From assembly GCF_000143415.4 (NCBI RefSeq), contig NW_003314364.1:282479-346478 (forward strand): a DNA stretch of 64,000 nucleotides, in the 5' to 3' direction. Position numbers and translations under genes: made by a program. The DNA is from Selaginella moellendorffii. Lineage: Eukaryota > Streptophyta > Lycopodiopsida > Selaginellales > Selaginellaceae. Of the stretch, positions 22,223 through 33,420 are shown piece by piece (positions within the stretch are counted from its first letter, which is position 1; the number at the start of each line of letters is the position of its first letter). The notes below the pieces were generated by a model. It was not told the origin of the DNA. It did not search any database and saw only the letters and a list, made by a program, of their open reading frames with translations.

Positions 22223-22756
22223 TGTGAGACACAAAATCCCTAGGCCCCAAAGTGGAGCCGGAAGGGCGCCACGTGGTAGTGGCCGAAGCGAGAGCCAAAC
22301 GAGCGTAACACGTTTGGACCAAAAGCTCCGACTTGAAAAGTCAAGAGCGGGAGTGGAACTCCCAACGAAGTGCTCGAGGAACAAGCACGAAGCGAGCAAA
22401 AAGCAAGGCTCCAAAAAGGGACCCAAAAGGACCAACACATGACACGTGGAAGTGTCCGAGATGGACCCGAGTTGGAGTCCGAAGTGGAGTCCGAGATGGA
22501 CCCGAGTTGGAGTCCGAAATGGAGTCCGAGATGGACCCGAGTTGGAGTCCGAAATGGAGTCCAAGATGGACCCGAGATGGAGTCCGAGATGGACCCGAGA
22601 TGGAGTCCGAGATGGACCCGAGATGGAGTCCGAGATAGACCCAAGATGGAGTCCGAGATGGAGTCCGAGATGGACCCGAGATGGAGTCCGAGATGGACCC
22701 GAGATGGAGTCCGAGATGGAGTCCGAGATGGAGTCCGAAGTCGAGACCGAGACCGG

Positions 22757-22788
<32 letters not shown>

Positions 22789-23885
22789 TCGGGACCGAGA
22801 CCGAGACCGAGGCCGAGGCCGAGACCGAGCCCGAGCCCGAGTCCGAGTCCGAGTCCGAGTCCGAGTCCGAGTCCGAGTCCGAGTCCGAGTCCGGAGCCTG
22901 AGAGGGTGAAAGCCCAAAGCGTTCGTCTCCCAGACCCTGGGGGGTTTGGTGAGCTCCAAAAGTATAGTAGGGGGAGGACTGCAGTGGAGCCAGTTTGGCC
23001 AGGAAAGGCCAGTTTGGCCCAGGAAGGCCGGACCCAGTGTTGGGTGATGAGCTGCCCACTGGGAAGTCCAAGACTAGAGTGAACACAGACCGACAAGCGG
23101 GGTAGCTTGGTGAAGTGTTCAAGAGCCGGCTCTAGTTCCCCCGGGAGATCGACTGGCCGATGCTCCCAGTCCAAGTGTGGGTGGCACTACCTACTTGGAT
23201 ACCTGGTGTGGCTCAACGGAACCCGCTCTAAGCCCATGGCTAGAGCACCTAAAGGCGAAAGGCGAGGAGAGTACCCAGGTGGCTCGCGTAAGGCCACGGT
23301 GTTCCGAAATGTTGTCCCGAAGGCCCAGACTGTGGAAAGGAAGAGGAACAGTCCTCTGGGGTAGTGACCAAGGACACAGTCGTGTGGTGAGGAAGTCCCA
23401 GAGGACCGTGGGACTTAGTGGTCGGGCCTGTGGGTCTCGATCCAGTGGCAGTGTTGGCAAACATGGCCAGGGGCAAAAAGGGACTTAGTGGGAACTGACA
23501 GAGGGATATTGGGGAAGGTTATTCCCCTTGTCGGTGGGCATCCTAAGGATGCTAAGGAGTGGATTTGAGATGACCACTCACGGATGGTTTGCCTAGTCTT
23601 GGAGAGCCAAGACTGTGATGCAAGTGGTATTGGACTACCAGTGTGGCAAAGGTGCCTTAGCGTAACGGGCTGCCATGTCGGTGGTACCTTTGAGTGTCGG
23701 TCATGGGATCGGACACGTGGAGCACTTGGACCAAGTGCAAATGTTGAGGGGCATGGATGCCCTTCTCGGGGCTAGCAAGTCCCAAGTCCTGGATTGGACT
23801 TATGGAGGTTGTGAATGAGACTCCTCCAAGTGGTCGGAGGTGTGGTTAAGTGACTAAAGTAGAATGGAAAATTTAGTCGCTTACA
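22223..23885 (+). repeat. 5' LTR of the non-autonomous element
   Basis: 1663 bp. Begins TGTGAGACACAAAATCCCTA, contains a hexamer minisatellite (22446-22897), the GTGAAAGCCCAAAGCG motif (about 22908) and CCAAAAGTATAGTAGGG (about 22957), and ends TTAGTCGCTTACA. Confidence 0.93.
22446..22897 (+). repeat. GAG-hexamer minisatellite in U3
   Basis: About 450 bp made of GAGTCC, GAGACC, GAGCCC and GAGATGGACCC units. Because all units are multiples of three or near-regular, all six frames are open, giving long artificial Ser-Glu, Arg-Asp or Leu-Gly ORFs. Same tract: 28259-28734, 40310-40760; diverged: 20205-20470, 34380-34910, 39540-39880 (inverted), 44128-44420 (inverted). Confidence 0.95.
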
Positions 23886-23888
23886 ATT

Positions 23889-23901
23889 TGGTATCGGAGC
23901 T
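23889..23901 (+). promoter_or_regulatory. Primer-binding site, non-autonomous element
   Basis: TGGTATCGGAGCT, one mismatch from the initiator-Met type TGGTATCAGAGC. Confidence 0.75.
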
Positions 23902-26900
23902 GTTCCTTAGTCCGACTTTTATTGGTGCTCAAGTATATCACCACTGGTGTTGGCAACGGAAGGTCCGAGAAGTGGGCCTATCCTTGAGGAGTAGCAGGTC
24001 GGGAAGACATGGCTCTCCATTACAGTTCATGTGTGAACTTGTAGACAAGGTGGTGGATAGAAAAGGGGCCAATAATGGAACGACTTTGGGATCTTGGGAA
24101 CAGTGTAAGGTTTTCCTCATTGAGTTGAGGAGGTGATCCAGATGAGCGTTTGACTCAGCAAACGGGCTAATGTAGTTGGGGTAAACAACTATAGTTGGGA
24201 TCACGGGGAAGATAGAGACTCCAAAAACAATAAAGGAGTCACAAGTTTATCCTCACATGGTTGAGGCTGGTGCTCATGAAGATGAGACCGGAATGGATGA
24301 CCGTGAGAGGTCAAGTATGGATGAGGACACGAGTCCTCGAAATGGTAGCCGGGGCTACCTCTAATAAATGCTGGAACAACCCAAAGAGTTAGGGGTGTAT
24401 TAAGTGGATGAGTTGGTATTCTCATCACATGGACAAGTAGTCCTAAGGGGCAAAAGTTGCCCCCAGAGAACAAAATCAAGTGTCGGAGTAACACTTGTGA
24501 AAATAGTCCTTTTGAGTAGGACAGGAATGCAAGAAGTGTATTCCAGTGAGCTAGTGCCTCACAAGTAGGACCTTACGGGTCTGTGGATTAACCAAGTCCA
24601 AAACTGCTAGACGACTCAAGTAGAGTCAAAGGATGGTCCTAAAAGGACTGATGGAAGCATTTGGACTGAGGTGCGTTGTACCCCACAAAGGATGGGGGGG
24701 GATCATAGGATCCAAGGATGAGAACAGAGGGTATCTCATCGATGGCAAAATGTGCCATGCTAAAGTCGTGGGAAAGGTGTTCCCAAAAAGAAAACAACTT
24801 TGACGCAAAGTTGTGTGTGACCTCTATGGTGCAGTGCTAACGGATGGTTGGCATGAGAAAGAGCGGTGTTGGTCTTGGCAAAGACATAAACACGAAGGGG
24901 AAGTGTCATAGAGGTAGGCTCGTGGAGCCGATGGTGTGGAGACACCAAATGTGCCAAGGTGTGATACCTTGAGGCTATGTTGGTGGGTTCATGAGAACCC
25001 TTTGCCAAAGGAATCCCAATGGAAATGGGAATGGCATAGCCTAAGCTGCAGAGCATGCAGTTGGAGTGTGGTGACCCAGATAATGATGGAGGTGTGAAAG
25101 CACCAAGCAATGAGTTGTAGGACTTGACAACTATGAGGCAACTAAGCAAGAGGTGCAAAATAACTGGTTAAATGGGTAGAAGGTAGCTACCCAAGACTTC
25201 TTAATAGCATAGGGAAGTCGGATATACCCTTACGGGGGATAAGTTGCTTGTGTTGCGATATAGTAAGTCAATGTCATAAAAGGAAATACTCATTGTCAAG
25301 AAAGCCATCATTGGGACACCCGAACACTCTAGAACACCAGAAGGTGGTGTTTGATGTCGCGAGGGCAATGGATAAAGCCCAAGGGACTAAGTCCCTAGCG
25401 AATGATGGATAGAAGGTGCTATCCAAATGTCCAAGGTTGCGGAGACAGGAGAGGACTGTCTACCCGAGTTGGACAAAGCCAAAAATGGAATTTTGGCAAG
25501 GCTAGTGATGGGCATGTAAAGGCCCATCAGCAACAATGTAATCCCAGTGTGTGGGATTATAAGGTGAGCATACCCGGATTGAGGAACCACTCCCTGGGCT
25601 ATTGGGTAGGTTCATCCCTAAGAATACTTGCTAAGGCATGATAGAAAGTGCAAAGCTATCCTCCGGGTCTGGAGGAGAATGACCGAAGGAAAGGTGTGAA
25701 GCCAAAAGCAAGAAGTAAAGGGATAGAACCGATCCATAGGAATCAAAAGGCATAACCAAGGTTGGTTATGCCAGCTGGGAGTGGAGAATCAAGTGGGGGC
25801 TCGAGGGTGTTGCCGCTAGCAACCGTGATGCCATGGAGAGTCTAAAATATGGAATTGTCCATGTTAGACTATATGGCAATTGGAAAGCTTGCGAAAGGAG
25901 AGGCCTTAGCAAGCTAAAGGGACAGAGTTCCTTCGAAAGGTTCCCAAAGACAATTCGAGGTAATTGGATACCTAGAAAGCCAAGTGTAAATGGTTCATAG
26001 AACGCGCGAAATCAGAGTGGCGCAGCAGAAGCGTGGTCTTGAAGCTTGCCATGAGGCGAGGCTATCAAGGTTTGGGAAGTAGTCCCCGAGTGTTCAAAGA
26101 GAGGGCTTTGAACGAAAGTTGATGGTTAAGGACTTTCACGCTTATGCATGAACCATGTTACAGTGGCCGGATGACTTGCTAAGTGAAATTGGCAAGTCGA
26201 AGGGAACAAATACCCTAGTTGAAGGTGCTAACTTCAAAAAAGGGTGGCCCATGGGGCCAAGCATGGAGGAGTCCATGCATGATCACAGACATGTCAAGTG
26301 AGAGGACTTGGCAGTGTGGAGGAACTAGGTTCCTAAGCTGTGATCTGTAGCGCGCTTTAAAAATAGGTTGGTGCACCGGCGTGAGGAGTCACGCCAGGCA
26401 TCCGGTGTGATGCCGTCCGTAGCTGCATATACGGAGGTTGGGTTCGAGTCCCGACCCTCTAGTGCTTGGGTTCGAGTCCCAAATCACTAGGGCGTGGTGA
26501 TGGTTTGGAATATGAGGACACTCATATTTCGGTGGTCATGGACTCTCAGTGGGGAGACTGGTTTGGGCACACCGCCAAGCGAGGGATGCCTCGGAGTCGT
26601 GATGCACGGTTAGATTGCTTAGTGTGAAAGCTTAGCATATCTAACTTGAACGCTTTGGTGCAAGTGGCACCAAGGTCGTGGTGAGTGAGATGGGGACACC
26701 TAATCTCAGTTGCTATGAACCCTTGGCCGTAAGGGCTGGCTTGGGTGCACCGCCAAGTGTGGGGGATGCCCTCGGGGTTATAGTCAACAACTTGGAGGTC
26801 TAGAAGACCAAGTACCTCTTGGCAACTCTGTTAAGGTGCCAAGGTGAGATCACTAGGTGATTTTATGGCCAGATAAGGACAAGGTCCTTGGTTGGCTAAG

Positions 26901-28021
26901 GAATGAAGTTCCTGGTTCAAAATGTTGGAATTGAACTGTTTAAGGTGGTGTGGCTTGGTCGTGATGACCAAGTGGGAAGAGCACCTAAGGGAAATAAACT
27001 ATGTCCGTGCGATGGCATAGTGAGTCCGAGGAAAGTAGTCTCTATAAAAGACCCATGGGAGGGTCACGAAGTTGGGCCGTGGATAGAGCCCATAGCAGAA
27101 GATGCTAAAGAGACGTACTAGGGGTGAACATCCTCCGGACTTGGCAAAGAAGAGTCTTTGCTATGGAACTGAAACAATACCTCAAGAAGGGAGGTAGAGA
27201 TTCGATGTTGCTTGGTGCAACAATCAACGGATAGGAGCAAAAGATGAGTGGCCAAGATAGGGCCGTGGAATCCCTTGGAAGGAATCCAAGTGACAAAGTT
27301 AGGCGAGGAACACTAATGTGTTGGACGCTAACAAGTTGCGGGAAAGGAAGTGTGTTTCCAAGGAGGGATTCCGAAATGCTCCGATTTGGCGAAAGTGGAA
27401 GCTCCAAGGGAGGGAGCGGTAAGGTAGCCAAATGATAGGGCCATGAACAGCCCTAGCACAAAGTATGATAACTGGAACTTTGGCATGAAATAGAAGAGAG
27501 GATGATGGTGCCCTCGAGTAGAGAACTTCCTAGGATGGGAAGTGGAGTTGCACAAAAAGGTGCAAGGCAAGGTGTCGGAGACACCTAGGAAATTGACTCC
27601 AAGAAGTCAAAATTCAAAGTTCCAAAGTGCAAATGTTATATCGATGGAAATCGAGACTACTCGAGAAGGAGTAGTGGGATTGACTTGGAGAAGGGTCTCT
27701 AAGAGGTTTAGCGAGAACTAAACCAATAAAAGGAGAGAACCTCTACATGTGGTCCAATCAATCTCTAAGTTGGAGAGACTACCCTCCTTAGAGGATAGGC
27801 AAGGCATGGTGAGCCTTTGGTGTCAAACCATGGAGGCCTATGCAAAAGGCATGGTGAGCCTTCAATGTTAAACCATTGACGAATATGGAGAAGGCATGGT
27901 GAGCCTTCAATGTCAAACCATTGACAAATATTGGCTAGGTGCCAAGGATGGAAATGGTAACACACGCGAGTGTTACTTTACAAAATGGTTTACCGTTCGA
28001 TGAGGACATCGAACTTCGTCT

Positions 28022-28035
28022 ATGGGTGGTGGAGT
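28022..28035 (+). promoter_or_regulatory. Polypurine tract
   Basis: ATGGGTGGTGGAGT directly before the 3' LTR; the same sequence precedes 34311 and 47625. Confidence 0.7.
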
Positions 28036-28569
28036 TGTGAGACACAAAATCCCTAGGCCCCAAAGTGGAGCCGGAAGGGCGCCACGTGGTAGTGGCCGAA
28101 GCGAGAGCCAAACGAGCGTAACACGTTTGGACCAAAAGCTCCGACTTGAAAAGTCAAGAGCGGGAGTGGAACTCCCAACGAAGTGCTCGAGGAACAAGCA
28201 CGAAGCGAGCAAAAAGCAAGGCTCCAAAAAGGGACCCAAAAGGACCAACACATGACACGTGGAAGTGTCCGAGATGGACCCGAGTTGGAGTCCGAAGTGG
28301 AGTCCGAGATGGACCCGAGTTGGAGTCCGAAATGGAGTCCGAGATGGACCCGAGTTGGAGTCCGAAATGGAGTCCAAGATGGACCCGAGATGGAGTCCGA
28401 GATGGACCCGAGATGGAGTCCGAGATGGACCCGAGATGGAGTCCGAGATAGACCCAAGATGGAGTCCGAGATGGAGTCCGAGATGGACCCGAGATGGAGT
28501 CCGAGATGGACCCGAGATGGAGTCCGAGATGGAGTCCGAGATGGAGTCCGAAGTCGAGACCGAGACCGG

Positions 28570-28601
<32 letters not shown>

Positions 28602-29716
28602 TCGGGACCGAGACCGAGACCGAGGCCGAGGCCGAGACCGAGCCCGAGCCCGAGTCCGAGTCCGAGTCCGAGTCCGAGTCCGAGTCCGAGTCCGAGTCCG
28701 AGTCCGAGTCCGAGTCCGAGTCCGGAGCCTGAGAGGGTGAAAGCCCAAAGCGTTCGTCTCCCAGACCCTGGGGGGTTTGGTGAGCTCCAAAAGTATAGTA
28801 GGGGGAGGACTGCAGTGGAGCCAGTTTGGCCAGGAAAGGCCAGTTTGGCCCAGGAAGGCCGGACCCAGTGTTGGGTGATGAGCTGCCCACTGGGAAGTCC
28901 AAGACTAGAGTGAACACAGACCGACAAGCGGGGTAGCTTGGTGAAGTGTTCAAGAGCCGGCTCTAGTTCCCCCGGGAGATCGACTGGCCGATGCTCCCAG
29001 TCCAAGTGTGGGTGGCACTACCTACTTGGATACCTGGTGTGGCTCAACGGAACCCGCTCTAAGCCCATGGCTAGAGCACCTAAAGGCGAAAGGCGAGGAG
29101 AGTACCCAGGTGGCTCGCGTAAGGCCACGGTGTTCCGAAATGTTGTCCCGAAGGCCCAGACTGTGGAAAGGAAGAGGAACAGTCCTCTGGGGTAGTGACC
29201 AAGGACACAGTCGTGTGGTGAGGAAGTCCCAGAGGACCGTGGGACTTAGTGGTCGGGCCTGTGGGTCTCGATCCAGTGGCAGTGTTGGCAAACATGGCCA
29301 GGGGCAAAAAGGGACTTAGTGGGAACTGACAGAGGGATATTGGGGAAGGTTATTCCCCTTGTCGGTGGGCATCCTAAGGATGCTAAGGAGTGGATTTGAG
29401 ATGACCACTCACGGATGGTTTGCCTAGTCTTGGAGAGCCAAGACTGTGATGCAAGTGGTATTGGACTACCAGTGTGGCAAAGGTGCCTTAGCGTAACGGG
29501 CTGCCATGTCGGTGGTACCTTTGAGTGTCGGTCATGGGATCGGACACGTGGAGCACTTGGACCAAGTGCAAATGTTGAGGGGCATGGATGCCCTTCTCGG
29601 GGCTAGCAAGTCCCAAGTCCTGGATTGGACTTATGGAGGTTGTGAATGAGACTCCTCCAAGTGGTCGGAAGTGTGGTTAAGTGACTAAAGTAGAATGGAA
29701 AATTTAGTCGCTTACA
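28036..29716 (+). repeat. 3' LTR of the non-autonomous element
   Basis: 1681 bp; identical to the 5' LTR except three extra GAGTCC units and one visible substitution. Confidence 0.93.
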
Positions 29717-29721
29717 ATATG
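29717..29721 (+). repeat. Target duplication ATATG, right
   Basis: Matches 22218-22222. Confidence 0.9.
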
Positions 29722-30054
29722 GCAAGAGGAAATTCAAGAAGAGTTTCTCTAAGAATGAGTCCTCAAGGTTCCTGAAAGGCAAATCTGGTGGCCAACAAGC
29801 AAGTACATGGGGGAGTCAAGCAAAAAGAGACAAACCCACGGATAAAAAGGTCAAGTCTGCTAGTAGCATGGGAAATAACGTATGCTTCAACTGCAGTGAA
29901 GTGGAACACTCTTTGAGGGAATGTCCATATCCGAAGAAGGCCAGAGCCAAAATGGCCATTAAGTCAGGTGAAATCCAAACTAAGATACGTGATCCAATTC
30001 CTAGCTCAAAGTTACTCATTACACGAGCAACTTTGGTAAAGAGTTGTTCACGAT
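29722..30054 (+). pseudogene. gag: gag, nucleocapsid part
   Basis: Continuation of the chromovirus gag after the nested element. Basic segment KFKKSFSKNESSRFLKGKS, then the zinc knuckle CFNCSEVEHSLREC (CX2CX4HX4C, about 29881-29924), which binds genomic RNA in gag proteins. The frame ends at the TAG at 30054. Confidence 0.75.
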
Positions 30055-30061
30055 AGCTACT

Positions 30062-30407
30062 AACCCTTCGAGCGAAGCTCGCGGGTAGCTTTGTTAAAAT
30101 CTTTATTGACACGGGTGTTTCGGATAATTTTGTGGCTATAGACATAGTCTAGTAAGCCAGACTAATGGTGCAGTGGTTGGGTGAATCAAGGATTATATAT
30201 TTTGTTCAAGGTAGCCAAAACACTGATGAGGTACTTCGACAAGCAAGAGTCGAAGTAGGGATATGGAAAGTAGACATGGATTTCACCATGTTGGATATGG
30301 CAGGATTTAATGTAATCTTTGGGATGGATTGGTTCAATCGATTTGTCATAGCCCTGCATGGACAAAGTAGAAACCTTGTGGTATTGGTGAATGGCCGAGG
30401 AGAATGA
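30062..30407 (+). pseudogene. pol: Aspartic protease
   Basis: Reads FIDTGVSDNFVAIDIV with the catalytic DTG at 30108-30116 (usual DSGAS), then GFNVIFGMDWF near 30305, the conserved second block of gypsy proteases. A TAG at about 30151 separates the two parts, so it is non-functional. Confidence 0.75.
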
Positions 30408-30464
30408 TCCAGGGTGGAGGCTTAGGATCTAAAGGTAAGGCAATGTAAGGCCAAAGACTCTTGT

Positions 30465-31083
30465 TTGAACCTGGTGTCCACAAGAAGACAACTCACTAAA
30501 GGAACTAAGGCACCATTTCTGTGCTTATTCTCAATGAGGAGTGATAAAAAGACAGGATCAAAAGAAGTGCCTTTGGTGATCCAGCAGGTCTTGGATCAAT
30601 TCCAAGATACCATGCCGGAGGAGCTACTGGTGGGGTTACCCCCTGAACAACCAATAGGACATAAGATTGAGCTAGTCGAGGGTGCTAAGGCAGTGGTTTG
30701 TCCCCCCTATTGGTTGAACGAAAAGGACCTTAAGAAGCTCAAACGCCAACTTGAGGAGTTGGTGGAAAAAGGGTATGTTAGGTTGAGCAAGTCACTGTAT
30801 GGTGCACTAGTGTTATTTGTGAAAAAGAAAAATGGATCTATGCGTATATGTATAAGCTACCAGTTGCTCAACAATTATGCAAAGAAGAACAAATACTCTT
30901 TACTAAGGATTGAGGACTTATTCGATAAGTTAGGAAACGCAAAATATTTTTCGAGGATCGACCTAAGGTCAGGATACTACCAGATCAGGGTAGCAGAGGA
31001 AGATGTCGAGAAGACAACTTGTTGAACAAGGTATGGAAGCTTCGAGTTTCTAGTAATGCCCTTTGGGCTATGCAATGCACCAG
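30465..31083 (+). pseudogene. pol: Reverse transcriptase, catalytic box deleted
   Basis: Open from 30465 to 31025. Contains [62 protein letters not shown], then a TGA and FEFLVMPFGLCNAPA. Immediately afterwards the frame goes to the RNase H (PLLVLPDFGKDFEEETDA): the YxDD catalytic motif and roughly 100 or more residues of palm and thumb are missing, so this copy cannot reverse transcribe. Confidence 0.8.
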
Positions 31084-31550
31084 CTCCCCTATTGGTGTTA
31101 CCAGACTTTGGTAAGGATTTTGAGGAAGAAACGGATGCTTTAGATTTTGCATTGGGCATAGTGTTGAAGCAAAACAACCATCTAGTAGCATTCTTCTCGA
31201 AGAAGTTGGCCAAGGTTTAGCAGAAGTGGCCTGCCCACGAGAAGGAATTGTTTGCGGTGGTCACGGCGCTCAAGGAATGGTGACACTACCTTGGGAAACA
31301 CTTCAAATTTTACATGGATAATATAGCAACGAAATACTTCTTGTTACAACCTGACCTAAGAGGGAAACAAGGTTGGTGGGCTAATGCTTTGGCCGAGTTT
31401 GATTACAAGATTTTGTATAAACCTAGGAAGAGCAACATTGTGGTGGATGCTCTAAGTCGAAAAGCAAGTTTAAAGTTGGCAATATCCAGCACAAAAGTAA
31501 CCTTTTGGGATGATGTGCGAATAGCATATGAGAATAATGGTTTAGCATAA
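31084..31550 (+). pseudogene. pol: RNase H and connection
   Basis: FEEETDALDFALGIVLKQNN, then VAFFSKKLAKV, EKELFAVVTALKEW, HYLGKHFKFYMDN and FDYKILYKPRKSNIVVDALSR are the standard gypsy RNase H blocks. Stops replace residues near 31218 and 31280. The aspartates in ETDA and YMDN are partly preserved. Confidence 0.8.
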
Positions 31551-32107
31551 GAAGTGTTGCTAAGGAACCAAGAGGCATGGGAAGCTCACCAAAGAGGTGA
31601 GTTTCCAATGGAAGAAAAAATAGCTATGTAGAATGCAATGGACTCATTTATTATAAACAAACGAGGGTGTATGTTCCAGAATGGAAATTAAGGAAGGTAG
31701 CCTTAGAAGAATGTAATGACAAACCTCTTGCAAAACATGGCAGAGTGCCCAAGACGATAGGCTTACTCAAGAGGAAGTATCACTGGCCAAATATGGCTAA
31801 GGATGTCCAAGACTATGTAAAGACATGTCCAACATGTCAACAGGTTAAAGCCGTGACTAAGGCTAGTGGGGGTTTGTTAAAAAACATCTCAATTCTAGAC
31901 TATCCATGGAAATGTCTTATGATAGACTTTATCATGAGACTCCCCCTAAGTAAGGGGTTCGATGCGATATTCGTGGTAGTGAACCAATTTTCAAAGATGG
32001 CATATTTCATACTTACAACAACGGAAGTGGATGAGGAAGGGGCAAAACTGTTCTTCGAACAAATAGTTCATGTGTGGGGAAGGCCAGAAGAGATTATTTG
32101 AGATCGA
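31551..32107 (+). pseudogene. pol: Integrase, zinc finger and core N-terminal half
   Basis: 31667-32101 is open: KHGRVPKTIGLLKRKYHWPN (HHCC finger, histidines 4 residues apart in the family; H of KHG present), TCPTCQQVK (both cysteines), GLLKNISILDYPWKCLMIDFI (first catalytic D in MIDFI), DAIFVVVNQFSKMAYF (second D replaced by N), HVWGRPEEII. The LINE at 32108 interrupts it before the last catalytic residue. Confidence 0.8.
32091..32107 (+). repeat. LINE target duplication, left (17 bp)
   Basis: AGATTATTTGAGATCGA, repeated at 32908-32924. Confidence 0.9.
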
Positions 32108-32907
32108 TGCAACGTGTATATACATTTCTCCAAGTCCCTTAGGGACTGATACAAAAAACAAGAATCCTTTAGCGCTGTTCACTCAACTACGCTGTCCTGC
32201 AATTCTCCACCTAATAATGATCGCTGCCCTCCAATCGTGGCTGCTGTGGTCGTCGCCTCCGCAGTGCATCCAGTGCCAGATTGCCACGTCGAGCCTCCTT
32301 TGTTACCGTGTCCGAAGGTCTCCATTTCCACTTGACCTCCCCCTCGTGTTCAGTTCCGTAGCACGGAGTCCATAGTCGTCGCCAAGCTGTGAGTGCCTCC
32401 CTATTTTTCCCATGCTCCTGGAGCATCGTATCCCTCAAGCGGATAGCAGCCAGTGTGAGCCTCCACCAATTCGCCATGATCGCTGAAATCCGAGCCTACT
32501 GCCCTTCGAAGTGGTTGCGGTTCTGAGCCTCCCAGAGTGCCTGTACCCCAGAAGCCCACCATACCTCCCATCTCGCCCGTCCAAGGGCCTCCCACACTGT
32601 AGTCCCAACTTCGGCGCCTACCGCGTCCCACCTAACTCGGGTGCCCCATCCTGAGCGTCCCTAACACCTGATCTTCCGCCAAGCTGCTCCTGTGCATGGT
32701 CCCCTTGCCTCTGGAAACCACTGGGTGACATCCCCTTCTCGAATTTCGAAGTCCTGCTTGTCCCCTAGTTCCCTCGTCGCTTTTGCTACCGGCCGCCACG
32801 TCTCCTTGGCCACGTCACAATCCCAGAGGAGGTGTGTGACCGTCTCCAGTTCCCCGCATTCCGGACACCTGCGAGCATTCTCCGCTTGAAATCGCTGGCC
32901 TACTGGC
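32108..32907 (-). mobile_element. LINE, 5'-truncated, copy 1
   Basis: 800 bp inserted in the integrase, flanked by a 17-bp duplication. Minus strand encodes the C-terminus of an L1-type ORF2, including the zinc finger CPECGELETVTHLLWDCD (about 32880-32825) and a basic tail ending ALDALRRRRPQQP. Several frameshifts. About 95 per cent like 45096-45895. The 3' end (left edge) is CGTTGCA without poly(A). Confidence 0.85.
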
Positions 32908-32924
32908 AGATTATTTGAGATCGA
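32908..32924 (+). repeat. LINE target duplication, right (17 bp)
   Basis: Same 17 bases as 32091-32107. Confidence 0.9.
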
Positions 32925-33420
32925 GATAAGATCCTCACTAGTACTTTCTGGAGGACTCTCCTAAAATAATATCACACCAAGTTGAAATTCAGCATAGCCT
33001 ATCACCCACAGACAAGTATTGGGTATTAAGTCACATTTAGTGGCACTAACACTTCTTGACACATGGACAAGCAAAAAAGGTGAATCGGCAGCTGGAGGAT
33101 TATTTGCGATGCTATATCTCCGGAGACCAAATTGATTGGGTAAGTCATTTGGGACTTGCGGAAATGTGCTTTAACAACTCACTATATTTGAGTATTGGGG
33201 TGAGTCCATGGGAAGTCATCAATGAGCAAGCTATTGAAGGTCTTGTGGAACTTGGTGTGGCCGAGTATCATGGAGAGTTACCCATAGTGGAGGCATTCAC
33301 GGTGGAAAGACTCAGCATTTGGAATATAGTGAGGGATTCTTTGAAACGGGCTCAATAAAGGCAAACCAAGTATGCAAACCAGAAGCACCGGGATGTTGAG
33401 TTCCAACCTGGGAAGAAGGT
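32925..33420 (+). pseudogene. pol: Integrase, core C-terminal half
   Basis: Continues with KILTSTFWRTLL-like residues (about 32930), YHPQTS, then 33056-33358 VNRQLEDYLRCYI, IDWVSHLGLAEMCFNNSLYL and SIGVSPWEVI, the region holding the last catalytic glutamate in the family (here QLED). A TAA at about 33356 and further stops follow. Confidence 0.75.

Larger units (their letters stand above)
23886..28035 (+). other. Non-coding interior of the non-autonomous element
   Basis: No reading frame resembles gag or pol; the longest minus-strand ORFs (for example 24760-25158) are not supported by similarity. Near the 3' end it has two T-loop-like blocks, GGTTGGGTTCGAGTCCCGAC (about 26437) and TTGGGTTCGAGTCCCAAATC (about 26466), also found in copy 2 and, diverged, in the chromovirus at 34070-34120. 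27820-27925 has three copies of AAGGCATGGTGAGCCTT. Confidence 0.75.
22223..29716 (+). mobile_element. Non-autonomous LTR retrotransposon (LARD-like), complete
   Basis: 7494-bp element with near-identical LTRs (22223-23885, 28036-29716), primer site TGGTATCGGAGCT at 23889, purine tract before the 3' LTR and perfect 5-bp duplication ATATG. The 4.15-kb interior has no gag or pol. LTR ends (TGT...CTTACA) and purine tract (GGGTGGTGGAGT) match those of the host chromovirus, so it is probably mobilised in trans by that family. LTRs differ by one visible substitution (G23838/A in the second copy) and 18 bp of hexamer repeat: a very recent insertion. Confidence 0.92.

Noticed and set aside
22190-23174. 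Long overlapping ORFs (up to about 310 residues) of Ser-Asp, Arg-Thr, Leu-Gly, Glu-Ser type
   Set aside because: They arise from the hexamer minisatellite, open in all six frames, and differ in length between sister LTRs; the same holds at 27973-29005, 34343-34873, 39332-40006, 40125-40982 and 44121-44442.
24760-25158. 132-residue minus-strand ORF in the non-autonomous interior
   Set aside because: No domain recognised and no conserved equivalent, since the region is missing from copy 2.
26340-26500. tRNA gene
   Set aside because: Only T-arm-like sequence is present; no acceptor stem, D-arm or anticodon arm fits.
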